In this document: positions 1-6,690 of the stretch, in pieces
How the letters are laid out: every line of letters starts with the position of its first letter
Position numbering within the stretch: the first letter of the stretch is position 1
Notes under the pieces: generated by a model
The model's input: only the letters and a program-made list of their open reading frames with translations
Told to the model about the DNA's origin: nothing
Database searches by the model: none
From: Candidatus Bathyarchaeota archaeon
GTDB taxonomy: Archaea > Thermoproteota > Bathyarchaeia > Bathyarchaeales > Bathyarchaeaceae
Direction of reading: 5' to 3'
Assembly: GCA_026014605.1 (NCBI GenBank)
Contig: JAOZIC010000125.1
Coordinates: 4,683 to 15,378 of the forward strand
Length of the DNA: 10,696 nucleotides
Position numbers and translations under genes: made by a program

Positions 1-59
1 GTGTCTCCGCCAAAGCGGGTTCCTTTTCCACCGGCCATTATCAAAGCTACAATACGCAT
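1..59 (-). CDS. cobY: CobY-like adenosylcobinamide-phosphate guanylyltransferase, N-terminal fragment
   Basis: Only the first 19 codons lie in the window; the gene continues past position 1. The reading is M-R-I-V-A-L-I-M-A-G-G-K-G-T-R-F-G-G-D. This is the nucleotide-binding start (MAGGKGTR) of MobA/CobY-type nucleotidyltransferases. CobY uses GTP to convert adenosylcobinamide phosphate to adenosylcobinamide-GDP, the direct substrate of CobS. The ATG at 57-59 lies inside the 3' end of cobS (13-base overlap) and has a strong ribosome binding site (GGTGAT, 66-71), so the two are probably coupled in translation. The motif alone would also fit MobA or a sugar-nucleotide pyrophosphorylase; the cobS neighbour makes CobY the better call. 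A later in-frame ATG (codon 8) would avoid the overlap but lacks as good a ribosome binding site. Confidence 0.72.
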   Translation of the reverse strand, partial: MRIVALIMAGGKGTRFGGD

Positions 60-889
60 ACCACAATCACCAAAACAAGCAACGCAAACATTCTGGCAAG
101 CTCGTTGGTTGCGCCGAATATGTCGCCGTTTACGCCTCCAAAAACTTGTTTGCCCAAAACTATCATGAAGGCTCCAACCAAGATTCCAGCAGCTACAGCA
201 AATATTCCATTAAGACCAAACAATGCAATACTTATCGCAAGCGAGATTACTAACGAAATTGCGTATAGTTTGTGGCTTTTTCGTATGAAGTCAATAAAGC
301 TTCTGCCTTTTCCTCGTTTGTCTTCAAGAGTTTGTGGAGGTGATGTGCCTTGCCAAGCGGTTGTAACCATTGCAAGTTTAGCTGACACTTCAGCAACAAT
401 CAGGGCTTGAATCATAAGGTTGTTGTTCATTAAAAAGACCAACAAAAAAGTAAAGAAACTAACAATTAGTGCAAAAAATGCTCCAGTTCGGGTAACCGTC
501 CAAACGTGGGCGATGTCCATTTTTTCTTTAAGAGACGCTTTTCTAATGCCTAAAGCGTTGCCAACATCAACCAGTCCATCGGTGTGTTGTAGCCCGATTA
601 TTACCAAAAGAAAGGCGATGGTCATTGCGCTTGCTAGGGCTTTGGCGCCGAAAGTGAATAGAAGTTCTTGGGAGCCCGAGAAAAGGAGCATGTTAACGGA
701 ATCAAACAAAAAGAACAAAACAGTTGATGTGAAACGAGCGTATAATCCGACCAGAAATCCGATTACTGCGCCGACTACGGGAAACAAGAACATGTAACGT
801 GCTGATATTTCTAGGAAGCTTTCGTCCATCTTGAAGGGTATAGCTGTGAGAAAAGCCATCAGCCCTCGAAAGACGGTTACTGCTTTCAA
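47..889 (-). CDS. cobS: Adenosylcobinamide-GDP ribazoletransferase (cobalamin synthase)
   Basis: CobS is the integral membrane enzyme that joins adenosylcobinamide-GDP to alpha-ribazole (or its phosphate) to give adenosylcobalamin (phosphate), the last assembly step of B12. The protein is about 280 residues, normal for the family, with several hydrophobic segments spread along its length. Two family motifs are clear: H-T-D-G-L-V-D near residue 104, equivalent to the HxDGxxD acidic motif, and G-G-V-N-G-D-x-x-G-A-x-N-E near the C-terminus. The open frame begins at a TTG at 893-895, but GAGGG at 896-900 directly abuts that codon. The TTG two codons later (887-889) has the proper 6-base spacing, so I use it. 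The gene follows the radical SAM gene by 19 bases and overlaps the cobY-like gene, which fits one transcript. CobS here must work with CobY product and an activated lower ligand, whose genes are not in view. Confidence 0.93.
   Translation of the reverse strand: MKAVTVFRGLMAFLTAIPFKMDESFLEISARYMFLFPVVGAVIGFLVGLYARFTSTVLFFLFDSVNMLLFSGSQELLFTFGAKALASAMTIAFLLVIIGLQHTDGLVDVGNALGIRKASLKEKMDIAHVWTVTRTGAFFALIVSFFTFLLVFLMNNNLMIQALIVAEVSAKLAMVTTAWQGTSPPQTLEDKRGKGRSFIDFIRKSHKLYAISLVISLAISIALFGLNGIFAVAAGILVGAFMIVLGKQVFGGVNGDIFGATNELARMFALLVLVIVVCVL
66..71 (-). promoter_or_regulatory. Ribosome binding site for the cobY-like gene
   Basis: GGTGAT on the minus strand, 6 bases before the ATG at 57-59, is complementary to the archaeal 16S rRNA 3' end. 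It lies inside cobS coding sequence and supports the overlapping start over the later ATG at codon 8. Confidence 0.6.
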
Positions 890-895
890 ATTCAA

Positions 896-900
896 CCCTC
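896..900 (-). promoter_or_regulatory. Ribosome binding site that decides the cobS start
   Basis: GAGGG on the minus strand touches the TTG at 893-895 but sits 6 bases from the TTG at 887-889. This spacing favours the second TTG as the real cobS start. Confidence 0.5.
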
Positions 901-908
901 AAATTAGA

Positions 909-2192
909 TTATTGTGTGTCTGCTTTTTTAGGTGAAAACTCCCAGCAAACATTGTATCTCCAAATATCCCCTAGTTTGGTTAATCTTATTTCTTGTTCGT
1001 CTATTTCGATTAAACCTTTTTTCTCTAGTTTAGTTATTGTCTGTTCAAATGCTTCTTCAGGCAGTTTCCCGAACTGTTCTTTGAATTCACTTTTGTTAAC
1101 AGGCAAACGAATATACAAACGCATCATCATCTTCGCCATTTCATCGGCGTCAGAACTTACAAACAGATTGGAGATTGGAAACTTTCCGTTTGCAACTGCG
1201 GTTATGTAGTCTTTGGCGGGAGAAATATCCACATAAGAGAATTTACCTACGGTCCCCATAAAGAAGCCTGCACCACTTCCAACAACTTCCATGCAGGGTT
1301 CTTGGAAGTCCTGTTTTATTCTAGAGAAACGGTTGTGACACGTTTTTTCGTACCCCGCAGCATTGAAAGTCTGGGCTGCTTGAAGATACATTTCGGTTTC
1401 GTCATCCTGGTCGCCTCGGGCGGGTAAAGCACCTGACTCGAGTTGTTCTGCAATTTTTGTTTTAGGATAAACATCCAACGCATAACAATCAGCACTTTCC
1501 ACGTTCAAGTCTAACGCTTTCTGGACATCACTGCTCCAAACCTTCAAATCCTGTCCGGGAAGGTTGTACATCAAGTCGATACTTACGCGAAGCCCAAATT
1601 TATGGGCAGTTTTTATCATTTCTTCAGCGGTTTTGGCATTATCACGCAGGTTTACCAACTTTCTTATTTTGTCGTCAAAGGTTTGGATTCCTAAATCCAG
1701 TTGGTCTACGCCATATTCGGATAGCGCCTTTAGTTTTTTTAGGTCAAAGTCGTGTGTGCAACCAGTTACCTTGATTTCGCGGTCTTTTGAAATGTTGAAG
1801 TTTTCTTCACAAAACTTTAACAGGTCAATTGTTTGCTCGGTGGACATTATGCTTGGGGTTCCACCTGCAAGGTATATTTCCGAGAATTCGCTGGTTTGAA
1901 CATACTTTGTTTTAGAGTACATGCCCAAAGATTTTTTCATAGCCTCAAGGTATGTGTTCATCTCGTTTTTGGACATTAGTTCTGTGGGAAAATAGCAAAA
2001 ATTACACTTTTGTGTACAGAATGGTATCCAAGGTTGCAGTTCTTTTCTGTGACTGCTTGTGTTTTCTGTTCCCAAAAAGTCCACAAACGCTTGAAGGGAT
2101 TCAGAAGTGACCAAGGGGTAGTCCCTGTACGTGTAGGGCGGCCAATGCATTGGGTTTTCGTAAACAGACGAACAGTCTATGTGATTTGTCAT
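909..2192 (-). CDS. HemN/HemW-like radical SAM protein
   Basis: This 427-residue protein belongs to the coproporphyrinogen III oxidase-like radical SAM group. The SAM-cluster motif P-F-C-T-Q-K-C-N-F-C has cysteines at 59, 63 and 66. It is followed by A-G-G-T-P-S (109-114), G-I-Q-T-F-D-D (168-174) and D-L-M-Y-N-L-P-G-Q (206-214), all in HemN/HemW order. The C-terminal 60-70 residues look like the winged-helix HemN_C domain. Unlike typical HemW, it carries about 50 residues before the cluster motif (with an MHWPPYTYRDYP-like segment), and the usual strand after the GGTPS region is diverged (V-T-G-C-T-H-D). The group includes the oxygen-independent oxidase, the heme chaperone and the anaerobic heme-degrading ChuW/HutW enzymes, so the reaction cannot be read from sequence. 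It lies 19 bases upstream of cobS on the same strand, which suggests a tetrapyrrole or corrinoid job, as inference. The ATG lies about 24 bases from a TATA-like element, as for a leaderless transcript. Confidence 0.85.
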   Translation of the reverse strand: MTNHIDCSSVYENPMHWPPYTYRDYPLVTSESLQAFVDFLGTENTSSHRKELQPWIPFCTQKCNFCYFPTELMSKNEMNTYLEAMKKSLGMYSKTKYVQTSEFSEIYLAGGTPSIMSTEQTIDLLKFCEENFNISKDREIKVTGCTHDFDLKKLKALSEYGVDQLDLGIQTFDDKIRKLVNLRDNAKTAEEMIKTAHKFGLRVSIDLMYNLPGQDLKVWSSDVQKALDLNVESADCYALDVYPKTKIAEQLESGALPARGDQDDETEMYLQAAQTFNAAGYEKTCHNRFSRIKQDFQEPCMEVVGSGAGFFMGTVGKFSYVDISPAKDYITAVANGKFPISNLFVSSDADEMAKMMMRLYIRLPVNKSEFKEQFGKLPEEAFEQTITKLEKKGLIEIDEQEIRLTKLGDIWRYNVCWEFSPKKADTQ

Positions 2193-2215
2193 TATCTTTT
2201 GATATCTCCGCCCTC

Positions 2216-2223
2216 TTTTTTAA
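2216..2223 (-). promoter_or_regulatory. TATA-like promoter for the radical SAM-cobS-cobY unit
   Basis: On the minus strand the sequence TTTAAAAA (within GTGTTTAAAAAAGAG) lies 24-31 bases before the ATG at 2190-2192. That is the distance expected from an archaeal TATA box to its transcription start, so the mRNA could be leaderless or nearly so. The match is moderate and no experiment supports it. Confidence 0.42.
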
Positions 2224-2287
2224 ACACCCGTTAACTACGTCATATCTCGGAAGTTCTGTTGTGATGTTTCAGTGGAGCGTTTTCCTG

Positions 2288-2312
2288 TTTTAATGTTTTG
2301 CAACATTTAAAA
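2288..2312. repeat. Imperfect inverted repeat, candidate operator
   Basis: TTTTAATGTT (2288-2297) is followed by TTGC and then AACATTTAAAA (2302-2312), an inverted repeat with a single extra T in one arm. It sits between two divergent promoters: about 65 bases from the minus-strand TATA box and about 80 bases upstream of the plus-strand one. That is a plausible place for a regulator to act on either unit. No regulator gene is adjacent. The rest of the 2193-2463 spacer shows no ORF of note, no tRNA and no cobalamin-riboswitch-like structure that I can recognise. Confidence 0.35.
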
Positions 2313-2392
2313 TCTTCTGCTTCCAGAGGTCGTATTTCACAAAAACATGTAATTTTTTACAATAAACAGGGAACTTGGTTAGTGTAAGAAGG

Positions 2393-2400
2393 TTTATATA
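2393..2400 (+). promoter_or_regulatory. Strong archaeal TATA box for the 92-residue membrane protein gene
   Basis: TTTATATA is preceded by purine-rich AAGAAGG, which fits a BRE element. A transcription start about 25 bases downstream (near 2425) would leave a leader of roughly 40 bases. That is consistent with the ribosome binding site before the TTG start at 2464. Confidence 0.65.
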
Positions 2401-2463
2401 GAATTCTCCACCAAAACCGTTTCTCTAACAACTGCGTTAAACAAATATTGTGGTGAAAATATT

Positions 2464-2742
2464 TTGATTTACTTTGCAATTGGTTTTGCTGTACTCTTTG
2501 TTTTGATGTTACTAGTTGGAATCAACGACCCCACAGGCGGAACAAGCATGAAAGGCTGGTGTTACCAATACTTGATTGTAGCTTTGGTCTTTGATGCACT
2601 TGCAGTGTTTGCCCTGTTTTACCAAAGTGACCTACTTACCGAATTGTTACTGGGCACAGCCGCAGGTTCTGCAACAGTTTTAGGCATTCATGTTGCTCAT
2701 CACATTAAAGAAGAAAACGAAGGACACCCACACGAGCACTAA
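2464..2742 (+). CDS. Small three-helix membrane protein with His-rich C-terminus, function unknown
   Basis: I do not recognise this 92-residue protein. It has three hydrophobic segments, roughly residues 2-20, 34-53 and 57-78. A short polar loop after the first contains G-T-S-M-K-G-W-C. The tail is unusual: six histidines occur at residues 76, 79, 80, 88, 90 and 92 (H-V-A-H-H, then H-P-H-E-H at the end), mixed with acidic residues. The tail could bind a metal or heme, but that is inference. The start is TTG at 2464-2466, supported by GGTGA at 2453-2457 and by the strong TATA box at 2393-2400; no in-frame ATG lies upstream. A flavoprotein disulfide reductase gene follows 93 bases downstream on the same strand and might share the transcript. 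Coding is supported by the clean promoter, ribosome binding site, hydrophobic pattern and stop. Confidence 0.75.
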   Translation: MIYFAIGFAVLFVLMLLVGINDPTGGTSMKGWCYQYLIVALVFDALAVFALFYQSDLLTELLLGTAAGSATVLGIHVAHHIKEENEGHPHEH

Positions 2743-2835
2743 ATAGATGTTCTCCAACTGAGAGCCTTTTGTGCATACGAGGGAATGTTTTAAGTCCACC
2801 CAATTGTTAACTTAGTTTATTCTAGGGGTTTTGTT

Positions 2836-4266
2836 GTGAAACAGTACGATTTAATTTGTATAGGCACAGGCTCTGCTATCAGCGTAGTAGAAGCATTCAT
2901 CCAAGAGAATCCAAAATCCAAGGTTGCAGTAATAGACAAAGACCAACCTGGAGGCATCTGCTTAACAAGGGGCTGTATTCCGTCTAAACTACTTCTTTAC
3001 CCCGCAGAGGTAGTTAGAACAATCGAAAAAGCGCCAACATTTGGAATTGACGCAAAAATAACAAGAATTGACTTCAAAAAAGTCATGGACAGAATGAGAA
3101 ACATAATCAACCATGACATAAACCACATCCGCCAAGGTCTTTCTGAATCTAAACATGTGGACTACTACCATGAAACAGCAGAATTTGTTGCACCATATAC
3201 GTTGAAAGTTGGAAATGAAAAAATCACATCCAAAATGATAATTCTGGGTACGGGGTCAAAACCACTGATAGCTCCAATAAAAGGCATAGAAAATGTGGGG
3301 TATCTTACCAGCGACACGATTTTGAGTTTACAAGAGATCCCCAAAAGCGTGGTAATAGTTGGCGGCGGGTACATAGCGGCAGAATATGGCCAGTTTCTTT
3401 CAGCAATGGGCTCAGAGGTTACCGTTATTGGGAGAGAACCACGGTTTATTCCGAATGAAGAGCCAGAAGTCTCTGCGGTAGCTGTGAGAGAGCTTGGAAA
3501 ACATGTTAAAATAATTGTTAACTACAACGTTCAAGAAGCTAAACTGACGTCCGATGGTAAGAAAAAAGTTGTTGCTGTTAACAGGGAAACGAATGAAAAG
3601 TTAGAAGTAACAGCAGACGAGATACTTGTTGCAACAGGAAGAAGCCCAAACTCGGATATTCTTAACCCACAAAAAGGAGGAATAAAAACCGACAAAATGG
3701 GTTGGATTGTTGTTAACGAATATCTAGAGACATCCCAGCCTAACGTTTGGGCGCTTGGTGACGCTAATGGCCAGTCTTTGTTCAAACACGTTGCTAACTA
3801 TGAAGCAACGGTTGTGTATTATAACGCGGTTTTGAAAAAGAAAGTTAAGGTGGACTATCATGCTGTGCCTCATGCGGTTTTTAGTTATCCTGAGATTGCG
3901 TCGGTTGGTCTAGGAGAACAAGAAGCAATAGCGAAGTTTGGCGAGGACAAGCTGCTGATTGGTTTTCACAGGTACCAAGACACCGCAAAAGGTGAGGCAA
4001 TGGATGCAAAGGACTATTTTGTCAAAGTGATTGTTGGGCGAGACACACAAAAGATTGTGGGGGTCCATATTGTAGGACCTTACGCGTCGGTTTTAATTCA
4101 TGAAGTTATTCCAGTAATGTACACAAAAGAACAAACCATCAAACCCATACGAGATGCAATGCACATTCACCCTGCTTTAAACGAAGTTGTAGAAAGAGCG
4201 TTTCGTTCCTTGATGCCACCTGAACACTACCATCATCTGCTTGAACACTACTACAAGCTGCTCTAA
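2836..4266 (+). CDS. Flavoprotein disulfide reductase, dihydrolipoamide dehydrogenase-like
   Basis: This complete 476-residue class I pyridine nucleotide-disulfide oxidoreductase has the normal family length. The domains appear in order. The N-terminal FAD site is I-G-T-G-S-A-I-S (9-16). The redox disulfide lies in G-G-I-C-L-T-R-G-C-I-P-S-K (Cys42, Cys47). The NAD(P) site is V-G-G-G-Y-I-A-A-E-Y (175-184). A second FAD motif is W-A-L-G-D (305-309). The dimerisation domain carries the catalytic pair H-I-H-P-A-L-N-E (His445, Glu450). All residues needed for a working reductase are present. The usual annotation would be dihydrolipoyl dehydrogenase. However, the N-terminus and the Y-P-A-E-V-V-R-T-I stretch after the disulfide resemble mycothione reductase, and no lipoyl-complex gene is near, so the disulfide substrate is open. 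Start is GTG, preceded by weak AGGGG at 2824-2828. TTTTAAG near 2786-2792 could be its own weak TATA element. Confidence 0.88.
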   Translation: MKQYDLICIGTGSAISVVEAFIQENPKSKVAVIDKDQPGGICLTRGCIPSKLLLYPAEVVRTIEKAPTFGIDAKITRIDFKKVMDRMRNIINHDINHIRQGLSESKHVDYYHETAEFVAPYTLKVGNEKITSKMIILGTGSKPLIAPIKGIENVGYLTSDTILSLQEIPKSVVIVGGGYIAAEYGQFLSAMGSEVTVIGREPRFIPNEEPEVSAVAVRELGKHVKIIVNYNVQEAKLTSDGKKKVVAVNRETNEKLEVTADEILVATGRSPNSDILNPQKGGIKTDKMGWIVVNEYLETSQPNVWALGDANGQSLFKHVANYEATVVYYNAVLKKKVKVDYHAVPHAVFSYPEIASVGLGEQEAIAKFGEDKLLIGFHRYQDTAKGEAMDAKDYFVKVIVGRDTQKIVGVHIVGPYASVLIHEVIPVMYTKEQTIKPIRDAMHIHPALNEVVERAFRSLMPPEHYHHLLEHYYKLL

Positions 4267-4282
4267 CAAGAGGATAAAAGCC

Positions 4283-4312
4283 CTGAGTTAAACACTCAGA
4301 CTTTGCTTTTTT
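4283..4312 (+). terminator. Hairpin plus T-tract after the disulfide reductase gene
   Basis: CTGAGT (4283-4288) and ACTCAG (4294-4299) form a 6-base stem with a TAAAC loop. They are followed by CTTTGC and six T (4307-4312) on the plus strand. The element lies in the 29-base gap between convergent genes and overlaps the stop codon of the minus-strand Tes-like gene. Archaeal termination depends mainly on the T-tract. Confidence 0.5.
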
Positions 4313-5801
4313 GTCTAACGCTGATTTGTGGCATACAAAACTTTTGTTCTGTTTGCTGTCGGTACATCATGTTGTAAACACAGAAGGGCATAATTTTGTT
4401 ATCAGGCGTTATATAGTGAATAACACAGTTGTGTGCACGCTCTACATCGAAGGTGTACGGGTCCATAAATGCCATACACCCGATCAAGAGTAGCCTGCGT
4501 CTGATGAATCCAAGAGAGTCGTAAGACGGGTTTGTGTGGATTTTTACCAAAGTTTTTACCGCGTTTAACAGTCCAGCTTCGCGCTGTACTTTTTTCCAAT
4601 CTAATGAGCGGAAAGATGCAAGAAACAGTCTCATGTAAATTCCGAGTTTGCTGATTTTTCCTGTTTCTATTTGCTTGTCTAGTGCTGTTAAGTCAGACAT
4701 GAAGGCTTTGAAGTTCAAGAATCGGTTGAGTGGTGTAAACATGTGGTTTCCGCGTTTTGAAACCAGAATCCAGTTCCAAAGTCCACAGTAAGGTGTTGGT
4801 GTGAAGGGGGGCCATGCTTTGTCCAGAAAAGTGTTCATTACTTTGAGTGGAGGAACCATAACGGAAACAGGGTATAGGTCGTCTTCTGAAATCATGCCTT
4901 TTGTTTGTTCAGCTATTCTTTGGGCAAGTAAAGAGTTGTCGATTCTGTTTTCTCTAGAAATGTTTTCAGGAGTTCTACCCGTGAATGCCATTGGCTGAAA
5001 AACTATACCACGTATGATATCCACGTTTTTTGCGGCGAATCTGATTATGTCTCCGACTTCATTATCGTTTATTTCACCTTGCAGGGTTGGAACCAAAATA
5101 ATTTCGATATCATGTTTTCTGCAAAGTTCAACTAGTCGAAGCTTGTGTGGAAGCAGTTTAGCCCCTCTTAGTTTTTCGTAAGGACCATCAGTAAGTCCAT
5201 CAAACTGTAGATAAACAATGTTTAACCCCGCTTTCTTGAGGTTCTTAACCAATTCGGGGTCATTAGCCATTCTGATACCGTTTGTTGCCAAAAGAATCAT
5301 ATATTTTAGGTTATGCGCCATTTGCACGATATCAACGATGTCGTCGCGGACTGTAGGTTCGCCGCCAGCAAACATTACTGCTAATGGAGATGGCTGCTGT
5401 TTTTTCAAGAACTTCAGCATATCGTGAATAGTTTCCTGACTTGGTCTGTACAGGTTGGCAGGTTTTGATGCGTTTGCAAAACAGATGGGGCATCGTAGGT
5501 CGCATTCGTTTGTTACGTCTATTACGGCCATAACGGTTTTGGACAGGTGGTTAGGGCAGTTGTTGATTCCACATCCAAGGGGGCAATTGTCTTGAAAGGG
5601 TGTTGCTGATGGTTTTTTGATTTTTTCTGCTTGGTGGTAGAGGTCTGCTCGGCTCCAGTATGTGTCGTAGAAGTGTCCGTGTTCGTCGCAATCTTTTTCG
5701 ATTAAAACTTTGCCGCCTTTTTCTACAACTTGTGCCTTTATTTTTTTAAGGCAAACTGGGCAAACGCTGAAAGTTTCTCTTAGAATTTTTGGTTCGGTCA
5801 T
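4296..5801 (-). CDS. tes: Tetraether lipid synthase-like radical SAM protein (Tes family)
   Basis: This 501-residue protein matches the layout of Tes (MJ0619-type), the radical SAM enzyme that joins the phytanyl chains of archaeal lipids to form macrocyclic and membrane-spanning GDGT lipids. From the N-terminus: a rubredoxin-like iron site (C-P-V-C at 14-17, then C38 in K-D-C-D-E-H-G-H-F); a second Cys cluster N-C-P-L-G-C-G-I-N-N-C-P-N-H (C73, C77, C82); the SAM-cluster motif N-E-C-D-L-R-C-P-I-C-F-A (C100, C104, C107); F-A-G-G-E-P (144-149); and a C-terminal set of cysteines (C442, C459, C474 in M-P-F-C-V-Y-N) that fits a further Fe-S cluster. Length is normal for the family. The ATG overlaps the UbiA stop as ATGA, and it has its own GGGGG ribosome binding site 7 bases upstream. 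The adjacent lipid prenyltransferase supports a membrane lipid role. Paralogues of unknown function exist in this family, so the exact substrate is inferred. Confidence 0.82.
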   Translation of the reverse strand: MTEPKILRETFSVCPVCLKKIKAQVVEKGGKVLIEKDCDEHGHFYDTYWSRADLYHQAEKIKKPSATPFQDNCPLGCGINNCPNHLSKTVMAVIDVTNECDLRCPICFANASKPANLYRPSQETIHDMLKFLKKQQPSPLAVMFAGGEPTVRDDIVDIVQMAHNLKYMILLATNGIRMANDPELVKNLKKAGLNIVYLQFDGLTDGPYEKLRGAKLLPHKLRLVELCRKHDIEIILVPTLQGEINDNEVGDIIRFAAKNVDIIRGIVFQPMAFTGRTPENISRENRIDNSLLAQRIAEQTKGMISEDDLYPVSVMVPPLKVMNTFLDKAWPPFTPTPYCGLWNWILVSKRGNHMFTPLNRFLNFKAFMSDLTALDKQIETGKISKLGIYMRLFLASFRSLDWKKVQREAGLLNAVKTLVKIHTNPSYDSLGFIRRRLLLIGCMAFMDPYTFDVERAHNCVIHYITPDNKIMPFCVYNMMYRQQTEQKFCMPQISVRQKSKV

Positions 5802-6679
5802 GTTAAAGCCCCCAAAATTAATGCGATTGGTATGAGTATCATGGTTCGGGTTACAAACCTTTCGTGTTTCTTTACTGTGTCGATGTCTTGGTTTCTAAGA
5901 AGCGTAAACCCTGAAACAACAAGAATTACATCCCAGATAATTATTGGAATCAAATAAGCATAGCCTACGGCATTCACCAAGTAGGGTATTGGAGACCCAA
6001 TTACGTTAAGCAGGAAAAAGATTGCTCCAACACGGGTTGCAAATTCTGGACCACGTTTAGCAGCTAATGTTGCATATCCTGCTTTTTTGTCGCCTTCTAA
6101 GCTTAATACGTCACGTAACACGTTTCCGCCGATGCTTCCCATACTCATGAAAGATAACGAAAGAGACTTCATGAACGGAAAAGACAGAAGTGTAAATGTG
6201 AAGGTCTCAGCAAGTGCGGCTTCGCCATAAACAAACGAGGTCCCAATAAGAAAACCCATAAGAAAGCTTCCCAAAAAGCCCACAGACTTTTTGATTACCG
6301 CAGAATATGCTACAAGTAGAACCGTGTCCATCAAAGCGAGTGCAAAACATACCCAGTTGAGTTGGAAGGATGCGAACAATCCAATAGCGAACAGGATTAT
6401 TGACGCTGCAAGGGCTTCCCATGGCGCTAGAGTTTTTGATGGGATAGGTCGGTTCTTTTTGACGATTATGTCTGATTCTTGGTCGATGTAGTCGTTGAAG
6501 GCAAATCCTGCGGAAGTTATCGAAATTGCCGACAAAATAACCAAGGCTAACGTTGAAGGTTCAGGGAAGCCTCTGTTTAGGGCAAAAATTGTTAAAGCTG
6601 ACAAACCACCCGTCATGAGCCAGTAGGGTGGTCGAAGAAGCATAACTATGGCTTTTAGCCTTTGTTTCAACGAAGCCAT
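5798..6679 (-). CDS. UbiA-family prenyltransferase, probable digeranylgeranylglyceryl phosphate synthase
   Basis: This integral membrane prenyltransferase has 293 residues and about eight or nine hydrophobic segments, typical for UbiA proteins. The first diphosphate/Mg-binding motif is F-N-D-Y-I-D-Q-E-S-D (61-70), followed by the K-N-R-P-I-P-S segment (75-81) usual in the archaeal ether-lipid members. The second acidic motif is R-D-V-L-S-L-E-G-D-K-K-A-G (189-201). The likely reaction is addition of the second geranylgeranyl chain to geranylgeranylglyceryl phosphate, giving the unsaturated archaeol precursor. The overlap with the Tes-like gene, which acts on archaeol-type lipids, supports this. 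UbiA proteins also make polyprenyl-phosphate sugars and quinone or heme precursors. With an epimerase and glycosyltransferases in the same operon, a polyprenyl-sugar synthase is the main alternative. The start ATG lies 11 bases after the epimerase stop; its ribosome binding site is weak. Confidence 0.82.
   Translation of the reverse strand: MASLKQRLKAIVMLLRPPYWLMTGGLSALTIFALNRGFPEPSTLALVILSAISITSAGFAFNDYIDQESDIIVKKNRPIPSKTLAPWEALAASIILFAIGLFASFQLNWVCFALALMDTVLLVAYSAVIKKSVGFLGSFLMGFLIGTSFVYGEAALAETFTFTLLSFPFMKSLSLSFMSMGSIGGNVLRDVLSLEGDKKAGYATLAAKRGPEFATRVGAIFFLLNVIGSPIPYLVNAVGYAYLIPIIIWDVILVVSGFTLLRNQDIDTVKKHERFVTRTMILIPIALILGALT
5809..5813 (-). promoter_or_regulatory. Ribosome binding site for the Tes-like gene
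   Basis: GGGGG on the minus strand, 7 bases before the ATG at 5799-5801, lies inside the last codons of the UbiA gene. It gives the downstream gene an independent start signal in addition to ATGA coupling. Confidence 0.4.
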
Positions 6680-6690
6680 TTGAATCTAGC

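Noticed and set aside
105..797. Plus-strand open frames opposite cobS
   Set aside because: They are antisense to a clear cobS frame with intact motifs, and have low-complexity Ser/Pro/Lys-rich translations and no promoter or ribosome binding site.
2193..2463. Cobalamin riboswitch or small RNA gene in the divergent spacer
   Set aside because: I looked for one because B12 genes follow, but saw no B12-box-like element or extended paired structure. The radical SAM gene appears to be nearly leaderless, which leaves no room for a riboswitch.
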